Source: Euptelea pleiosperma (lineage: Eukaryota > Streptophyta > Magnoliopsida > Ranunculales > Eupteleaceae). From it: DNA of 64,000 nt. The stretch is taken from assembly GCA_035048495.1 (NCBI GenBank), contig CM068540.1:13810829-13874828 (forward strand), in the 5' to 3' direction. Positions 12,263 to 23,468 of the stretch are shown here, in pieces. Under the pieces are notes generated by a model. That model ran no database searches. It had not been told where the DNA came from and saw only the letters and a list, made by a program, of their open reading frames with translations. Within the stretch, counting starts at the first letter, position 1; each line of letters begins with the position of its first letter. The position numbers were made by a program, and so were the translations under genes.

Positions 12263-14851
12263 GCTTCATTAGATTCAAAAACCCTAATTTCAACAAATTT
12301 GTAATTATTCGAGACTTTAACTTGTAAAATGCAGAGATTTATATAGGGATTCATGTCGGATATCGATCCACACTCGGGGTTAGTTCGCACAAATTCAAAC
12401 ACATAAAATGATAGATTTTTGCTTGCAAAATATGGAGAGATGAGAGTGGCGATTAAAGCGATTTTAAAACATGATTTTAATGAGAGAGAATTACCGAACT
12501 AATAAAACCATTAACGAGAGAGATCAGGAAATACCACTATGATAAAATTAACTTTATTCTTCAAACTAACATGTACTTACACAACTTTTGAATCAAATTG
12601 TTTGCAAAAACAAATAACAAAAACTAAAGCAAGTAATGAGAGAGAAACCTAACATAGAGAGAGAAAGTTAGAGAAGAGAGAGAGCGTGGTAAATGAGAGA
12701 GAAGCTTACCAGATTCTGGCCAATGAAGATCGACTAAGAGGGTGATCGGATAAGTGTGGTTCACCCACAATATGGTACACTGCCTGTGGATAGATATGAA
12801 GAAGAGGATTGGGTGTGGGATTCGATTTACCATAGAAGACATGAGATCGGCCATTGACATGGCCAATGACATGCATGGTTGCACGTTAGTGGGAATACTT
12901 GACTGCTGATCGGGCCACAGCTTATGGATGAAGCGGTAGTGATAATGGTGGGGTGAATGGAGTGGGAAGCCCGAAGTGATGGTGCTGGCGGTGGTGTGGT
13001 TTAGTAGGTGTGGTTTGGAGGCGGCAAAGTGATGGTGTGAGGTGGCAATGTTATGGTGGGGGAGATGACGGTGTAGGAGTAGGTGGAGTGGTTACTGTGA
13101 AGGAAGAGTAGCTATAGAGGATGGAGGGCGGTGGTCCAAGATGAGACGCTGCTCTTGGAAGAGCAGCAACGTGGCTACACGGTGGTGAGGCGCTGCTGGT
13201 GTAGCAGGTGGCGTTGCAAGCCTAGATGTCGACGGCGGACCAACAGGTGGGGACGGTGTGGTGTTGCTTGAGAGGAGCGGCTGCAACTCCTTCTCCTCCT
13301 TCATCTTCATCTTCTTTTTCTTTATTCTTCTTCTCTTGTCTTCTTTTTTTTTTGGTTTTTTTTATTTTCTTTTTGGTGAGGACGTTAAACAATAAAGAAG
13401 AAGGTGGCTAGGAGAGGTGCAAGAAGAGAATGGAAAGAGGTGAAGGAGAACGTGGAGACAGGGTGAATTGGTGATGGAGTTTTTGCTGGTTCGTGGTTTG
13501 GGAGAGAAGAAGATGGGCAAGACGGCTAGCGTTTTTTTGTGGATCGATTAGGGTTTCGTGGGAGAGGCGCCTCCATGGAGAAAACGTGGTAGAGATGGTG
13601 GAGCGTGGATGGGTGGAGTGGAGAAGAGATGAGAGAGAATTTATTCTCTCTTCAAGAGAATATATCTCTTTTTCTAGGGTTTGGTCCCTCTCTTGAATCT
13701 TTCTCTATTTTTGAGACTATTTTGCCCATTTCTCTTTCATGTGGGTTCAAAATCTTTAGATCACCCATCTAGTGTGGGGGCCCACCTTCTAGTTATTTAG
13801 AAATTGTCCCCATGGTCCAGCAATTTGAATGAACCTCTTTCCAGTTTGATTCCAAGCATGTCCTTCTCCTCTCCTTGTGAAATAGTCCAAGCTGTGTGGG
13901 TCCACCTTTGTTTGATCGCCACCATTATAGGTCCCATGTGTGCAGCTTTCAGCAACTAAATGCTTTCAAAACTCTTAATCTTTGGCCCATCCATTACAAT
14001 TGAATTACTCCCAACACCATGTAGTCCCTATCCATACCGTTTTGTATGATCATTGGTTGATACTTTTGCATCAACACCCTTGCTTGTCCACCTCTTCATC
14101 TTTGTTGATCCATATGCGAGTCTAACATCATTGGTCGATTGGGCTAGGACTTTTTTCTTTGGCTTTGACCATGTTCCCAAAGATGAATGGTCAGCTATTA
14201 GCCACTTGATTTCCATGAGTTGTGCCCCAGTCTTGGACCAATGTTCACCGTAGTTCATTGCTCCCCTAGTTATCTTTGTTTATCTCTTTTGGGTTGATCG
14301 CCCATTCCTGGGAGTTGTATCAGTCTTTCACCTGAGCTCAAGCTTCATCCTTAGCCTCTCCATCTCTTCAGTTAAGTGCATCCTTAGCCTCTCCATTTCT
14401 TCAGTTAAGTGCACTTCATGGAGTGATCCTGGTTGTCATAGTGTGCATAGTTTTGGTTCATCGGCATGTCCCGACAGTTTAGTACATTGTCTTGATTTTT
14501 GGCTCTTCTTCTCTCTTGGTTCTTGTCCGGCTCTGTAATCCTCTGACTTAGCTTGTACTTACCCCATCTATTCTTGTGATGTCTTGCTGGCTCTTTAAGC
14601 TTTGCTAGTGGGCTTTTGTGACCGCTCGTGGGCTCGCAAGTCTCGAGAATCATCCGATCTGGTCTCCTGCAATAGCAAAAAGCGCGTAATGAGACTTAAT
14701 CAGAATGGCTTAAAATCTAGACTTCTGAGAATGTGTTTAATTTAAGCAAATAACCCATTTTATCCAGAAAAGTGTGTTCTATACAACAAAAGAGACTCCT
14801 ACGTAGACAAATTGATAAATAGAGCAGTTTTACGTAGGAATATTTTGCAAA
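12245..14851. mobile_element. LTR A: solo LTR inserted in the hAT transposase gene, 3' end truncated
   Basis: This block is a copy of the LTR family also present at 52000-59102 (B) and 54331-57070 (C). It shares the GGATATCGATCC/CACTCGGGGTTAG stretch near 12360-12385 and a long GA- and GGTGG-rich middle. It also shares the right part with AAGTCTCGAGAAT, AAAAGTGTGTTCTA and GATAAATAGAGCA. Its last ~60 bp, including the family end GAGCGAATATCA, are gone. The hAT reading frame resumes at 14852 (EGEEDPLYEWVKEIEEPIFD), so a deletion removed the LTR end and some transposase codons together. Frames inside (for example 13092-13310) are low-complexity and probably not genes. Confidence 0.75.
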
Positions 14852-15731
14852 GAAGGTGAGGAGGATCCATTGTATGAGTGGGTAAAGGAAATTGAAGAGC
14901 CTATTTTTGATGAGCCAGGGGGAGGCCGAGCACTTTTATTGCTACTGAGATGGGGGTAGATGTCGATGACTTCACGTCTTCACTTCTTAATCGAGATGAC
15001 ATTCATAGGTTTGATACGAGCTTCGACAATGACTTCACATTATCACCTACTCAGTCACCGACGAGGAGTGGTGGTGGTGGTGAAGGTGGAGAAATTCAAA
15101 GGACTCTGAGTCCATTTACTATAGAGGCTGAGTTTGATCATTCTACCCAAGACCATGATCATGGATCTCGTCCACTTTCAGCGAGACATGGGAAGAGTTT
15201 GGATAAGACTCAAACGTACAGTCGCCGGAGGCAATTACACGGGCCTACCGAGGAGGATGTGCATACTCTCACCAGAGCCATGATGTCGACTCCATTGCAT
15301 GAACGTTTGACAAAATGAGTATTAGTAGCAGCATATATGGGCAAGGTCATGATGGTGAGAGCTCTTCTTCAGCCTCATATGGTGGATATGACCCACATAG
15401 GTACCCAGAGAGCAGCTAGGACACGCAGTCACAATCATTGGGATATGGAGCTCCTGGTTATTGTATACCCATTGGTTACAACTTTGGGGTCCAAGTTAAC
15501 TATGGACCTTATGGTACATATGGTGCACATTGGGAGGTACCATTGATGGGAGTGCAACAACCAACAATTGTTAAACATCCAGACTACCCGGCGATAGGAG
15601 TGTTAGCGGGCTTGCATCCCCAACAATACCACCAATATCTCCAAGAATATCAAAATATGTACCAAAACATGATGTCATGGGCCCAATATTGTAATTACAT
15701 AGGGCACCAATACTATCAGGGTCCTAGCTAG
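14852..15731 (+). pseudogene. hAT transposase C-terminal tail
   Basis: Codons 14852 onward give EGEEDPLYEWVKEIEEPIFD, matching the acidic stretch that follows the dimerisation domain in plant hAT proteins. A frameshift leads into MGVDVDDFTSSLLNRDD at 14950-15318, a second into SSSIYGQGHDGESSSSASYG with a TAG stop, and then a Tyr/Gln/Pro-rich tail (15438-15731). Such low-complexity tails are common in this family. The segment is the 3' end of the gene interrupted by LTR A, followed by about 430 bp of non-coding sequence up to the transposon end. Confidence 0.75.
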
Positions 15732-16174
15732 ATGGGGATGATGGTGGCCGAAGGTCAACGGGGTTGTAACCTCTCTACTTTTGTACTTATCTATTTGAAG
15801 ACATATTTTAAATATAATGAACTTAATTTAAGGTTATTTGATGATCTAATAATTTTTATTTATCATTTTTATTGTTTTTAGTTAACTGACTATTAGATAT
15901 CTGCCTCGACATATTACAGACCGCTATAGTCATTCATTTCCACACTACATATGATTGTATATTATGATTTGATAGCTTATGAATATTTTTTTTTTATGTT
16001 TGTTTTATCATTTACTAAAGTTTCAACAAAAATTTTCACAATATTTCCATCATTTCCATATTATTTCCCTCATTTCTCTGAAAAATGTATTATTTCCACA
16101 CTGGTTGAAATATTTCCATTTCCAAGGTGGTCGAAATAAACCTCGAAATCAAAATTTATTTCCTTGGTCGCAAG

Positions 16175-18195
16175 CATGAGTCAACGTATCCTAGCCCTAT
16201 ATCTCATAGGATCTTACACAAGTATGTGGGGGCCCACCTAAGATGAGTCAAGGAATGATTTGGTGAAGACCCTCACATATAATTGGCCCATTCCAATGGT
16301 TTTAACCCTAAGAGAAGTGGAAGTTGAAAAAATCTAGACTGTTGACTTCACTACTCACGTTTGACCAGGTTGAAAGTTTTATAATAAGTTGATTTTGTGA
16401 GGGTGATCTTTATAATGAGGAAATTATCTTCATCAAAATAAGTCATCGACACTTCTTTATTCATGTCTGTATGTGTCGGAGGATAAAGCAAGTGACAGAT
16501 GTCTGGTGATCGGGGAAAAATAGTCTAGGAAACTCGCCTAAGCTAAGTCATTACCCATTCAGGTCCCATCTTGGTTAAAACGAGAAAACATAGGAGATCA
16601 GGGCAGCTGGACGAGTTGAGAGAAGAGAAAGAGATAGAGAGAGCACAAGAGATAGAAAGAGATATCCGGTCTTCGGAAAAGTGCCCCCCTTTCCATTCTC
16701 TGTGGGAATATTATAGACTCGGATCTAAGAAGTGAAATGACCAAAATAACCTTGTCCCATGTCGAAGTGACATGGCACCTATAATCATATTAATTGCTCA
16801 TAGGTGTTCGTTGTTCATTCACATACTCTTCTCTATCAATATATAGTCCCCAAGGCACGTCTTACGTCACCAAGTGCTGACTACACATCGTTGCCCAACC
16901 TTTAGCTATTCTATGTGGCTCCAAGTTTCCCATGTGACATCCAAATAAGCATGTGCATAACGAAGCATCTGCAATGACAAAATCCTAAAGATGCTTTTAA
17001 ATTTGGCACTTCTATGCCTTCATTGTCCCTTTTGCTTTTGTTCCTACATTTTGTGCATTTGTCATGATAGGGAGAGATTTGTAAGAAATCTAGCTAATTT
17101 AATGGTATATTTACAAGATACTAGAATGCAAAGGCAAATTAACAAATTTGTTGAAGCCTAAGGCTTTAAATAGCCCTACCCTCACTTATAAGGGTGAGAC
17201 CCTAACCCGGCCCTAGCCCTTAAAGGGCCTGAACCGGCTAGGCTCTAGCCTTACCCTCAAAGGCCAGGATTGGATCAGGGTAGGGCCAGGGCCTAGAAGA
17301 AGAGTGTTAAAAAGTACAAACTGTTTAAATAAAAAAGTGGGTGCTTGAATAATGCACTTAGCTTGGTAACACGTTTCCTCAATTTAATCTATGTAGACTT
17401 TTCAATAAATGATCATAATTTTTCTTTATAGGGGTGAACTGTTATGGTTGAAAAAGAAACATTTTAGTCTTTTTAAAATCTTTGATAAAATAAATGATAT
17501 TTTATTTATCTATTTACATTAGAAAAAAATCATTTTGGAACGATTTTGAACATTCTTAAAATTTTCAAAATAGGATCGATTTTGGGCCGTTCATAACTTT
17601 GGAATGGCTCAATCGTTTGGAAACTGTCCAAAATTGTATCTTTTTAGGATAAAAACACCAATAATGTTGTGATATGTGTACCTAAGGAAATTGGGAGACC
17701 ATGCCAACTGATTCTCCCTTTTTTTATATGTTTTGTTCTTCAAAAGAGGGTTAGATTTCCTAGGTAGCCTAGAACTCTCATTAATAATCATGTGGCATTA
17801 GAACAACACATTTTTTTATTTTAAAAAAGATAATTTAATTTATTTTGAATATACACGCTCCTAGTGTCATTTTTTAAAAAAATGATGCATTTTTTTTGTA
17901 ATCTAAAAAAATAAAGAAAGAAAAAATATGTATTAAATGCATTCTTTTATGGAATATAATTTAAAAAAATAAATAAAACATAGATGATTTGCTAAGGGCC
18001 GAGCCCCCTTGAGTGTGACCATGGCTGGAGCCTTATTTAGAAGGGCCTTACATATTTGTGCCTGGCCCGGCCTCAATGGCTTGAAGTTTATAAGAAAGCC
18101 CTATTTTTAGGGCTTTCAAAGGGGCTGGGCTAGCCGGCCCCTTACAAGACCATAACTCTTTTTTCAAATGACCATAATAACCCTACCTCTCCATA
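16175..18195. other. Non-coding stretch upstream of the mTERF gene
   Basis: No convincing gene. The first ~1 kb is unremarkable apart from a GAGATAGAGAGAG tract near 16630-16670. From about 17160 to 18150 the ends are rich in GGGCC/GGCCC words (for example AACCCGGCCCTAGCCC near 17202 and GGGCTAGCCGGCCCC near 18127). These enclose AT-rich sequence and look like a decayed inverted-repeat transposon. I could not define ends or a target duplication. Confidence 0.4.
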
Positions 18196-18598
18196 GGGAA
18201 TTTTTTGACATACCCCTATGTTATCTTTAAAATTTGACATCCTCCCACAATTTGAAAAAGGTGACATACCCCCATGACTTGGTCCACTGCCATTTGACCA
18301 GCGTTGACCCACCCAAGTTGACTACCAAAATTTGAAGTTTACCAATTCGGGTTTTTATTTTTATTTTTAATCTCCTCTTTTCATATTTGATTTGGGGTTT
18401 AGGTTTTGGACTTATTCTAAGGTTGAAGACAAGGGCACTTTTGTCCTTTAATACAAAATTTGGTAGTCAACTCGGGTCCACACTAGTCAAATGAGGCTGG
18501 AGGGAGTAGGTCAGGTTTTTCAAAGTGTGTGTAGGGTGGGGTAGAGGGGGGGTATGTCTAATTTTAAAAATAACACGGGGGGTATGTAAAAAATTCCC
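18196..18598. mobile_element. Inverted-repeat MITE directly upstream of the mTERF gene
   Basis: The left end GGGAATTTTTTGACATACCC and the right end GGTATGTAAAAAATTCCC are inverted copies. The similarity extends inward for roughly 80 bp with several mismatches (AAAATTTGACAT versus its counterpart, then the pair of GGTCAAC-type blocks). The terminal GGGAA...TTCCC and long arms suggest a Mutator-type MITE, but no 9-bp target duplication is visible; only TA flanks both sides. It ends about 210 bp before the mTERF start codon, so it lies in or next to the promoter or 5' leader. Confidence 0.65.
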
Positions 18599-18638
18599 TA
18601 TTCTAAAACCCTTGAGCTGAGCAATCCAAGCTCCTATA

Positions 18639-18680
18639 ATGGCTGCAGCTGAAGCAGCCGATCGGGCCTTTTCTGATTAG
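18639..18680 (+). promoter_or_regulatory. Upstream ORF before the mTERF gene
   Basis: ATG at 18639 with G at +4 opens a 13-codon frame, MAAAEAADRAFSD, ending TAG at 18678-18680. It lies 130 bp upstream of the main start. If transcription begins upstream of it, it could lower translation of the mTERF protein. The transcription start is unknown, so this is only a possibility. Confidence 0.35.
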
Positions 18681-18809
18681 TTAGAAAAAAGAAGGCTACA
18701 AAACCCAGAAAATCCGAGGTAAGAAAATCAATACAAACAATGCTATAGGGTATAGACTGTTTTTCGTTTCTCCATTCATCTCTACTCTGCAAATCTCATC
18801 AATCTCGTC

Positions 18810-20579
18810 ATGACCCATTTACAGAAACTCAAAACACTATCCTTCCTCAAACGGGTTTTTTCAAATTTTCCAGAAAATCACCTTAGATCATCGATAACCC
18901 CAATTTCTATCTGCACTGCATCACTCCACACTGGCAAAACCACAACTTTTTATAGTAGTAGAGCAGTAAACACCAAAAAAACTCCGATTCTGGAGGAAAG
19001 AACGACACCTGATTGTCAAACTGTAGCCCGAATCACTCGTAGTGATCGTACCGAGGCCCAAGCCGCTCTCTTGGAGTACCTTCACTGCACCCGAAGTTTG
19101 CAGTTCACTGATGCAGAACACATGAGCAAGAACTCTCCGAATTTTCTTGATATGCTTCTGAAGAAGGTCGAGAACGAGCAAGAGATTGGGCGGTCACTAA
19201 CCAGATTCTTTCGCTACCACCCCATTAATGAATTCGAACCCTTCTTCGAGAGCTTGGGTTTGAAACCTTCCGAATTCAATTCGCTACTTCCTCGTGATTT
19301 GATGTTTCTGAGTGATAATGGTTTGTTGTTGGAGAATTATTTTGTTCTATGTAATTACGGCATTCCTCGTGGTCAGATAGGAAAGATTTATAAGGAAGCA
19401 ACAGATATCTTCGGGTACGTCCATGGAGTTTTGCAGTCGAAGCTTCAGGCTTATGAAGAACTGGGCCTGACTCGAGCTTGTGTTGTTAAGGTTGTGGCGT
19501 CGAGTCCTTATCTTTTGGTTGGGGGTGTTAATGGGGACTTTGTTAAGGTCTTAGATGAGCTGAAGAATTTGGGGATTGAATATGATTGGATTGAAGGGCT
19601 TTTGTCTGAGACGAATTCTTATGATTGGAGCCAAATGCTTGAGCTTCTCAACTTCTTTAGCGAGATGGGTTGCAGTAAGGAAGAGTTAGGGGGATTAATC
19701 AGAAGGCATCCAGAACTGTTATTAGACGATTCAGGGAAAAAAGTGTTTTCTCTGTTTGGGTTGCTATTGAAATTTGGATCGAAGTTCAACGAGATGTCCT
19801 CATTGTTTCTGCAGTTTCCTCAAGTCCAAGTTGGGACCTTCATGAAGAATCTGAGGCAGGGCTTTCTATTTCTAATTGAGATTGAAATGGAGGCTGAAGA
19901 CATTGGGAGGATTGTGCGTGCGCACCCACTAATACTGGGTTCCTGTTCTCTGAAGAAACCCAACAGTGTGCTTGCTAGATTGAATATCGGGAAGAAGCGA
20001 CTTTGTCAAATTATACAGGAGGATCCAAATCAGTTAAAGAATTGGATTTTGGGATTGAGGATAGAGGCATTGCCCAAATCAGGGGAGGACCAGAGATCAC
20101 TGATGCAGAAGACTGAGTTCTTGTTGAACTTGGGTTTCATTGAGAACTCAGATGAGATGAAAAAAGCGCTCAAGGTGTTCCGAGGAAAAGGAGGAGAACT
20201 TCAGGAGAGATTCGACTGTTTTGTGAACGCCGGTTTGGGTCAGAAAGATGTTTCTGAGATGATCAAAGTGGCCCCTCAAGTTCTGAACCAGTCGAGGATA
20301 GTGATTGAGGAGAAAATTGATTTTCTTGTAAATGGGTTGGGTTATCCCATATCGTCTTTAGTGGCATTCCCGGCATATATTTCGTATACGATTCAGAGGG
20401 TCAAGCTTAGGTATTCAATGTACAACTGGCTCAAGGATGAAGGAATAGCAGCTCCCAAGTTGGCCTTGAGCACTATCCTTGCATGCTCGGATAAGTTATT
20501 TATAAAGCACTATGTAAAACATCACCCTAGAGGCCCTGAAGTTTGGGAGAAGTTGAAGAAAGCATCATCTTCAAGCTAA
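18810..20579 (+). CDS. mTERF-family organelle gene-expression protein
   Basis: Intronless, 589 residues. mTERF proteins are helical-repeat nucleic-acid binders that act in mitochondria or chloroplasts, in transcription termination or initiation, rRNA maturation or intron splicing. Residues 1-55 are rich in Ser, Thr, Arg and Lys and poor in acids, as in an organelle transit peptide; mitochondria are the more likely target. From about 140 to 570 there are about ten ~35-residue two-helix repeats. Many show the typical (H/S/F/A)P-x-(L/I/V)-(L/V) turn: SPYLL (233), HPELL (301), FPQVQ (337), HPLIL (373), DPNQL (406), APQVL (489), FPAYI (521). The C-terminus, rich in Lys and Ser, lacks extra domains. 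The first ATG is used because the targeting signal follows it at once. Length and the C-terminal half fit the SHOT1/mTERF18-like plant group, but without a phylogeny I give no symbol. Not disrupted; probably functional. Confidence 0.93.
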   Translation: MTHLQKLKTLSFLKRVFSNFPENHLRSSITPISICTASLHTGKTTTFYSSRAVNTKKTPILEERTTPDCQTVARITRSDRTEAQAALLEYLHCTRSLQFTDAEHMSKNSPNFLDMLLKKVENEQEIGRSLTRFFRYHPINEFEPFFESLGLKPSEFNSLLPRDLMFLSDNGLLLENYFVLCNYGIPRGQIGKIYKEATDIFGYVHGVLQSKLQAYEELGLTRACVVKVVASSPYLLVGGVNGDFVKVLDELKNLGIEYDWIEGLLSETNSYDWSQMLELLNFFSEMGCSKEELGGLIRRHPELLLDDSGKKVFSLFGLLLKFGSKFNEMSSLFLQFPQVQVGTFMKNLRQGFLFLIEIEMEAEDIGRIVRAHPLILGSCSLKKPNSVLARLNIGKKRLCQIIQEDPNQLKNWILGLRIEALPKSGEDQRSLMQKTEFLLNLGFIENSDEMKKALKVFRGKGGELQERFDCFVNAGLGQKDVSEMIKVAPQVLNQSRIVIEEKIDFLVNGLGYPISSLVAFPAYISYTIQRVKLRYSMYNWLKDEGIAAPKLALSTILACSDKLFIKHYVKHHPRGPEVWEKLKKASSSS

Positions 20580-23375
20580 GCTGCACCTATTACTTGCACT
20601 CTTATGGATTTTCCAATGCTAGTTATTGCCTGGTTGGTGTTGTTTTGTTACTGTAAATAGCTACAGATTAAGACACCTTCATGACACACCAGTATTTGAT
20701 TAACCATTTATTGTACAATGATGCTGTTTTGTTTCTTAGTTTAATTGGCATTTAAGCGGCTGTGCGATATAAAGCTGATTTGAGACCAGGTAACTGAATT
20801 TTTTTTTCAGTTTGTCTACTGAGTAATTGAGTGTATTATCACATTTTTTTTGTAGGTGCAATATTCTATGTTAGTTAGGTATTTAAGTTTGAATTTTTTT
20901 TCTGGTTAAGCATCTGCTATTCATTATTATAGAAGGTTGCATGGCATTTCCCAGGAGACATTGTCGTATTTTAATGGGGACCGAGGGTGGTGAGTTTTGA
21001 ACAATTATTTCTATAAAAATGCGAAAGAGTCTTTGTTCTGCTTTCCATACCACTCTGCATCCAAGTTCTCTTTTCTGTTTTAATCATTAACCATAGTTCA
21101 TTAGAAAACTGAGATATTTTACAAGGTAGTGATGCAAAGAAGAAGAGAAAGTAGAAATGAGAATGAGAGACACACTAGTCTGTACTATTTACTTAATGCT
21201 TGAATCCGTGTCCGTATTGTAGTCAATCCATATCAAATTACCCCATCAGGCTTGTACTCGTCCTATAGATGGCCGATTCATCGATGGCATTATGCACATC
21301 AAGATCAGTGTAATAGTTGGCTTGACCAAAAAAATTACAGATGGTGCTACTGTCTGACCTGATTACATGAGATGGTATGAGAAAATTACATAGATGTGAA
21401 TTGAATCATCTGAACCACCTGTGTGAATGACCTCCAGAGCTCATTAGAGAAAGCTCAAATACTTTGTAAGTCATTAGTTAATATTGGCTTAATTCTTTTG
21501 ATTTATTATTTTTACTTATGAATGAAGTGAAGTGGTAACTTTTCTAATTGCAGCAAATGATTATTGCGGGAATTATTGGTGTCATTTGGTCTTCATAGTG
21601 AATATGGCAATGGTAGTGTTATCTCCCTTTCAATGATTTGGAACAACTTGCTACCATGGATATCAGTGCACCATTTGATTTAGAGGAATGGGAGCTTTAT
21701 ATTGAGGATCAAATTGTTCTTCCCCTTGCTTATGAATGACCAATAGGAGTTTATACAAGAGGAAGAAGAAGTGAAGTTCAACAGGGTGTCCTTTGATATG
21801 ACAACAGTGATTAATTATCTTCTCTTGATTTTCACCTTTTTCACTCTTCATTCTTTATGTTTGTTATTTGTCCATTCTGCTATTGATATGGTTGTCAAAA
21901 CTCGATTAGCATCACTGCTTTATGTTTCTACAACATGTTATTTTAGTAATCCACTCTCCTATTGAATAAGGGTGACAACTACTGCTTATGAAAATTACAT
22001 ATCTTTAGGTGATGCGTTTGTATCGCAAATTTCATGTTTTAAAGTCAACAAATTTGGTTTGAATCAGTTATTGGAGAAGAATATGAAGCGTTTGGTGAAT
22101 GGTGATATTTGTTGGCATTGTTGCAAAACCGTTGTTAGTTAGAACGAGGTAAGAGATTCTTGTAATCGTTGGCCTTTAACTATTTTTTTTCCTGAAATGT
22201 AACAGATTTCAGGAATTGTAATAAGAAGAAATAAGATTACGTTTGTTATATCTTTTGTTTCAAATAATTGGGTGTTTAATGTTACAATGGTTGGTCAAAT
22301 GTTTTTTTTCTCCTAAGGTCAAGCAACTACCTAAAGTAAATCACATCTGGTTCATTCTTAATCACATATAAAAATTCTCTCACAAAATCTGGAATAAATG
22401 AGCTCTGATATGATGTGAGTCAAGAAAAACCTTAGGAACTATATTTCAAAGGCCTCTGTATCGTATAGAAAGAAGGCCAAGCCACTGGATGCGGTAGTAT
22501 TGTTGTACTTATGCTAAGAACATTCCCACTCGTTATTCTCCATCTTGACCATTGCACTAGAACAATGTTGTTCCCATCAACACTAGATGCAATTAGTAAA
22601 ACGCCTAGAATCACTCATCAAAGGTGTGTGCCATCATTTGATAAGATTAGTCATATTATCATATATAATTACAGAAGGTGTTACAGATGCATTGTCTCTT
22701 CCAATGTAACTCTCTCTCTCATCATGCTTGGGAGGATTCCATTGGATTCTTGGAATGAACTGTTTATTAGTACCAGTACTTTTGCTTTCACTCCCACTGC
22801 CTGAAATCGTTCAAAGTTAATTTTTACTGATCATAATTTCACCAAAGCGTATATCTCAGTGCTTTTTCTAGCCTTTTATTTTTTTATGCTACCATACCAT
22901 GTCAATGTTGCTTGACGATGATCATGAGTATATTTACGTTCATCAACCAAAAATTGTGTTTCTTACAATAGTTATCCACCTTTGAGGTAGGTAGGCCCCA
23001 TACTATCATGGCATGCGAGCACCAAGGATACCCAGAGGCTGCTCCATTTACTGTAACAAAACACGCGCATGTAGTGATTGAAATATATTCAAATTTAGTC
23101 TTGATTGCAAAGATCTTGTAAAAACGATCGTTAATGTAGCAAAATTTGTACATTTGGCTTTTCGAGAAATCAAAAGAATTGTTAACAGTTCATATCATTG
23201 CTAGCATCACCATTAATATCCTCCTCTATGTATTCCACATATTGTATGTTCAGATTAAAGTGATAATCATCGTACTCACTTTTGCCACGTCAACATTTTT
23301 CTCTTCTCTCTCTTCACATGCCACATGTTTCCACAATAATAAATAAAAACTCTCCCTCTTTCTAGATAGAGATGG
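20580..23375. other. 3' flank of the mTERF gene and intergenic sequence
   Basis: Holds the presumed 3' untranslated region of the mTERF gene, with T-rich and TTGTA-type words but no single clear poly(A) site. After it comes about 2.5 kb without a supportable gene. Several small frames up to 97 codons (for example 22511-22804) have no recognisable domain. No inverted-repeat element with clean ends was found. Confidence 0.4.
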
Positions 23376-23468
23376 AGATGTTTCCTCCCCAAAGATATCT
23401 CTCTCTCTTACATTCCAAAGTCATCCCTATTCTTTTGCCATGAACCATCAAACCCTAGATCGAGAGAA

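Larger units (their letters stand above)
9988..15731 (+). pseudogene. hAT transposase gene (BED, DUF659, hAT dimerisation), decayed
   Basis: From ATG 9988 the frame reads MPTDIGWQYGIPISRDKQKM, then a BED-type CxxC (codons 10051 and 10060) and a histidine near 10105, interrupted by a TGA stop. The longest open stretch, 10492-11196 (234 residues), is a DUF659 domain with CDGWTG (Asp121), IVTDNGTPYVKAG (Asp182) and WTPCACHCINLML, ending in a TAA. The frame goes on through 11230-11640 with several stops. Intron 1 is about 11650-11737, another donor is at 11869, and a third intron is 12036-12117. The dimerisation exon follows. An LTR insertion then splits the gene before a Gly/Tyr-rich C-terminal tail. 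It encodes the transposase of the surrounding element. Stops, at least two frameshifts and the insertion make it inactive. Confidence 0.9.
3242..16166 (+). mobile_element. hAT transposon, complete ends, 12.9 kb with nested insertions
   Basis: The left end reads CAAGGAAATAAATTT and the right end is its exact reverse complement, a 15-bp terminal inverted repeat. Both are flanked by the identical 8-bp GTCGCAAG (3234-3241 and 16167-16174), the target duplication length typical of hAT elements. Next to each end there are many short GAAAT/ATTTC motifs, as expected for hAT subterminal transposase sites (for example 3265-3350 and 16040-16145). Inside lies a decayed BED/DUF659/hAT-dimerisation transposase gene on the plus strand (9988-15731). 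Without the inserted solo LTR (4720-8819) and the LTR at about 12245-14851 the element would be about 6.2 kb, close to normal for an autonomous hAT. It is no longer autonomous. Confidence 0.92.

Noticed and set aside
18196..18598. Stowaway (Tc1/mariner) assignment based on flanking TA
   Set aside because: The ends do not resemble the CTCCCTCCGT Stowaway consensus, and TA flanks are easily found by chance here. The long arms fit a Mutator-type MITE better, though the 9-bp duplication is absent.
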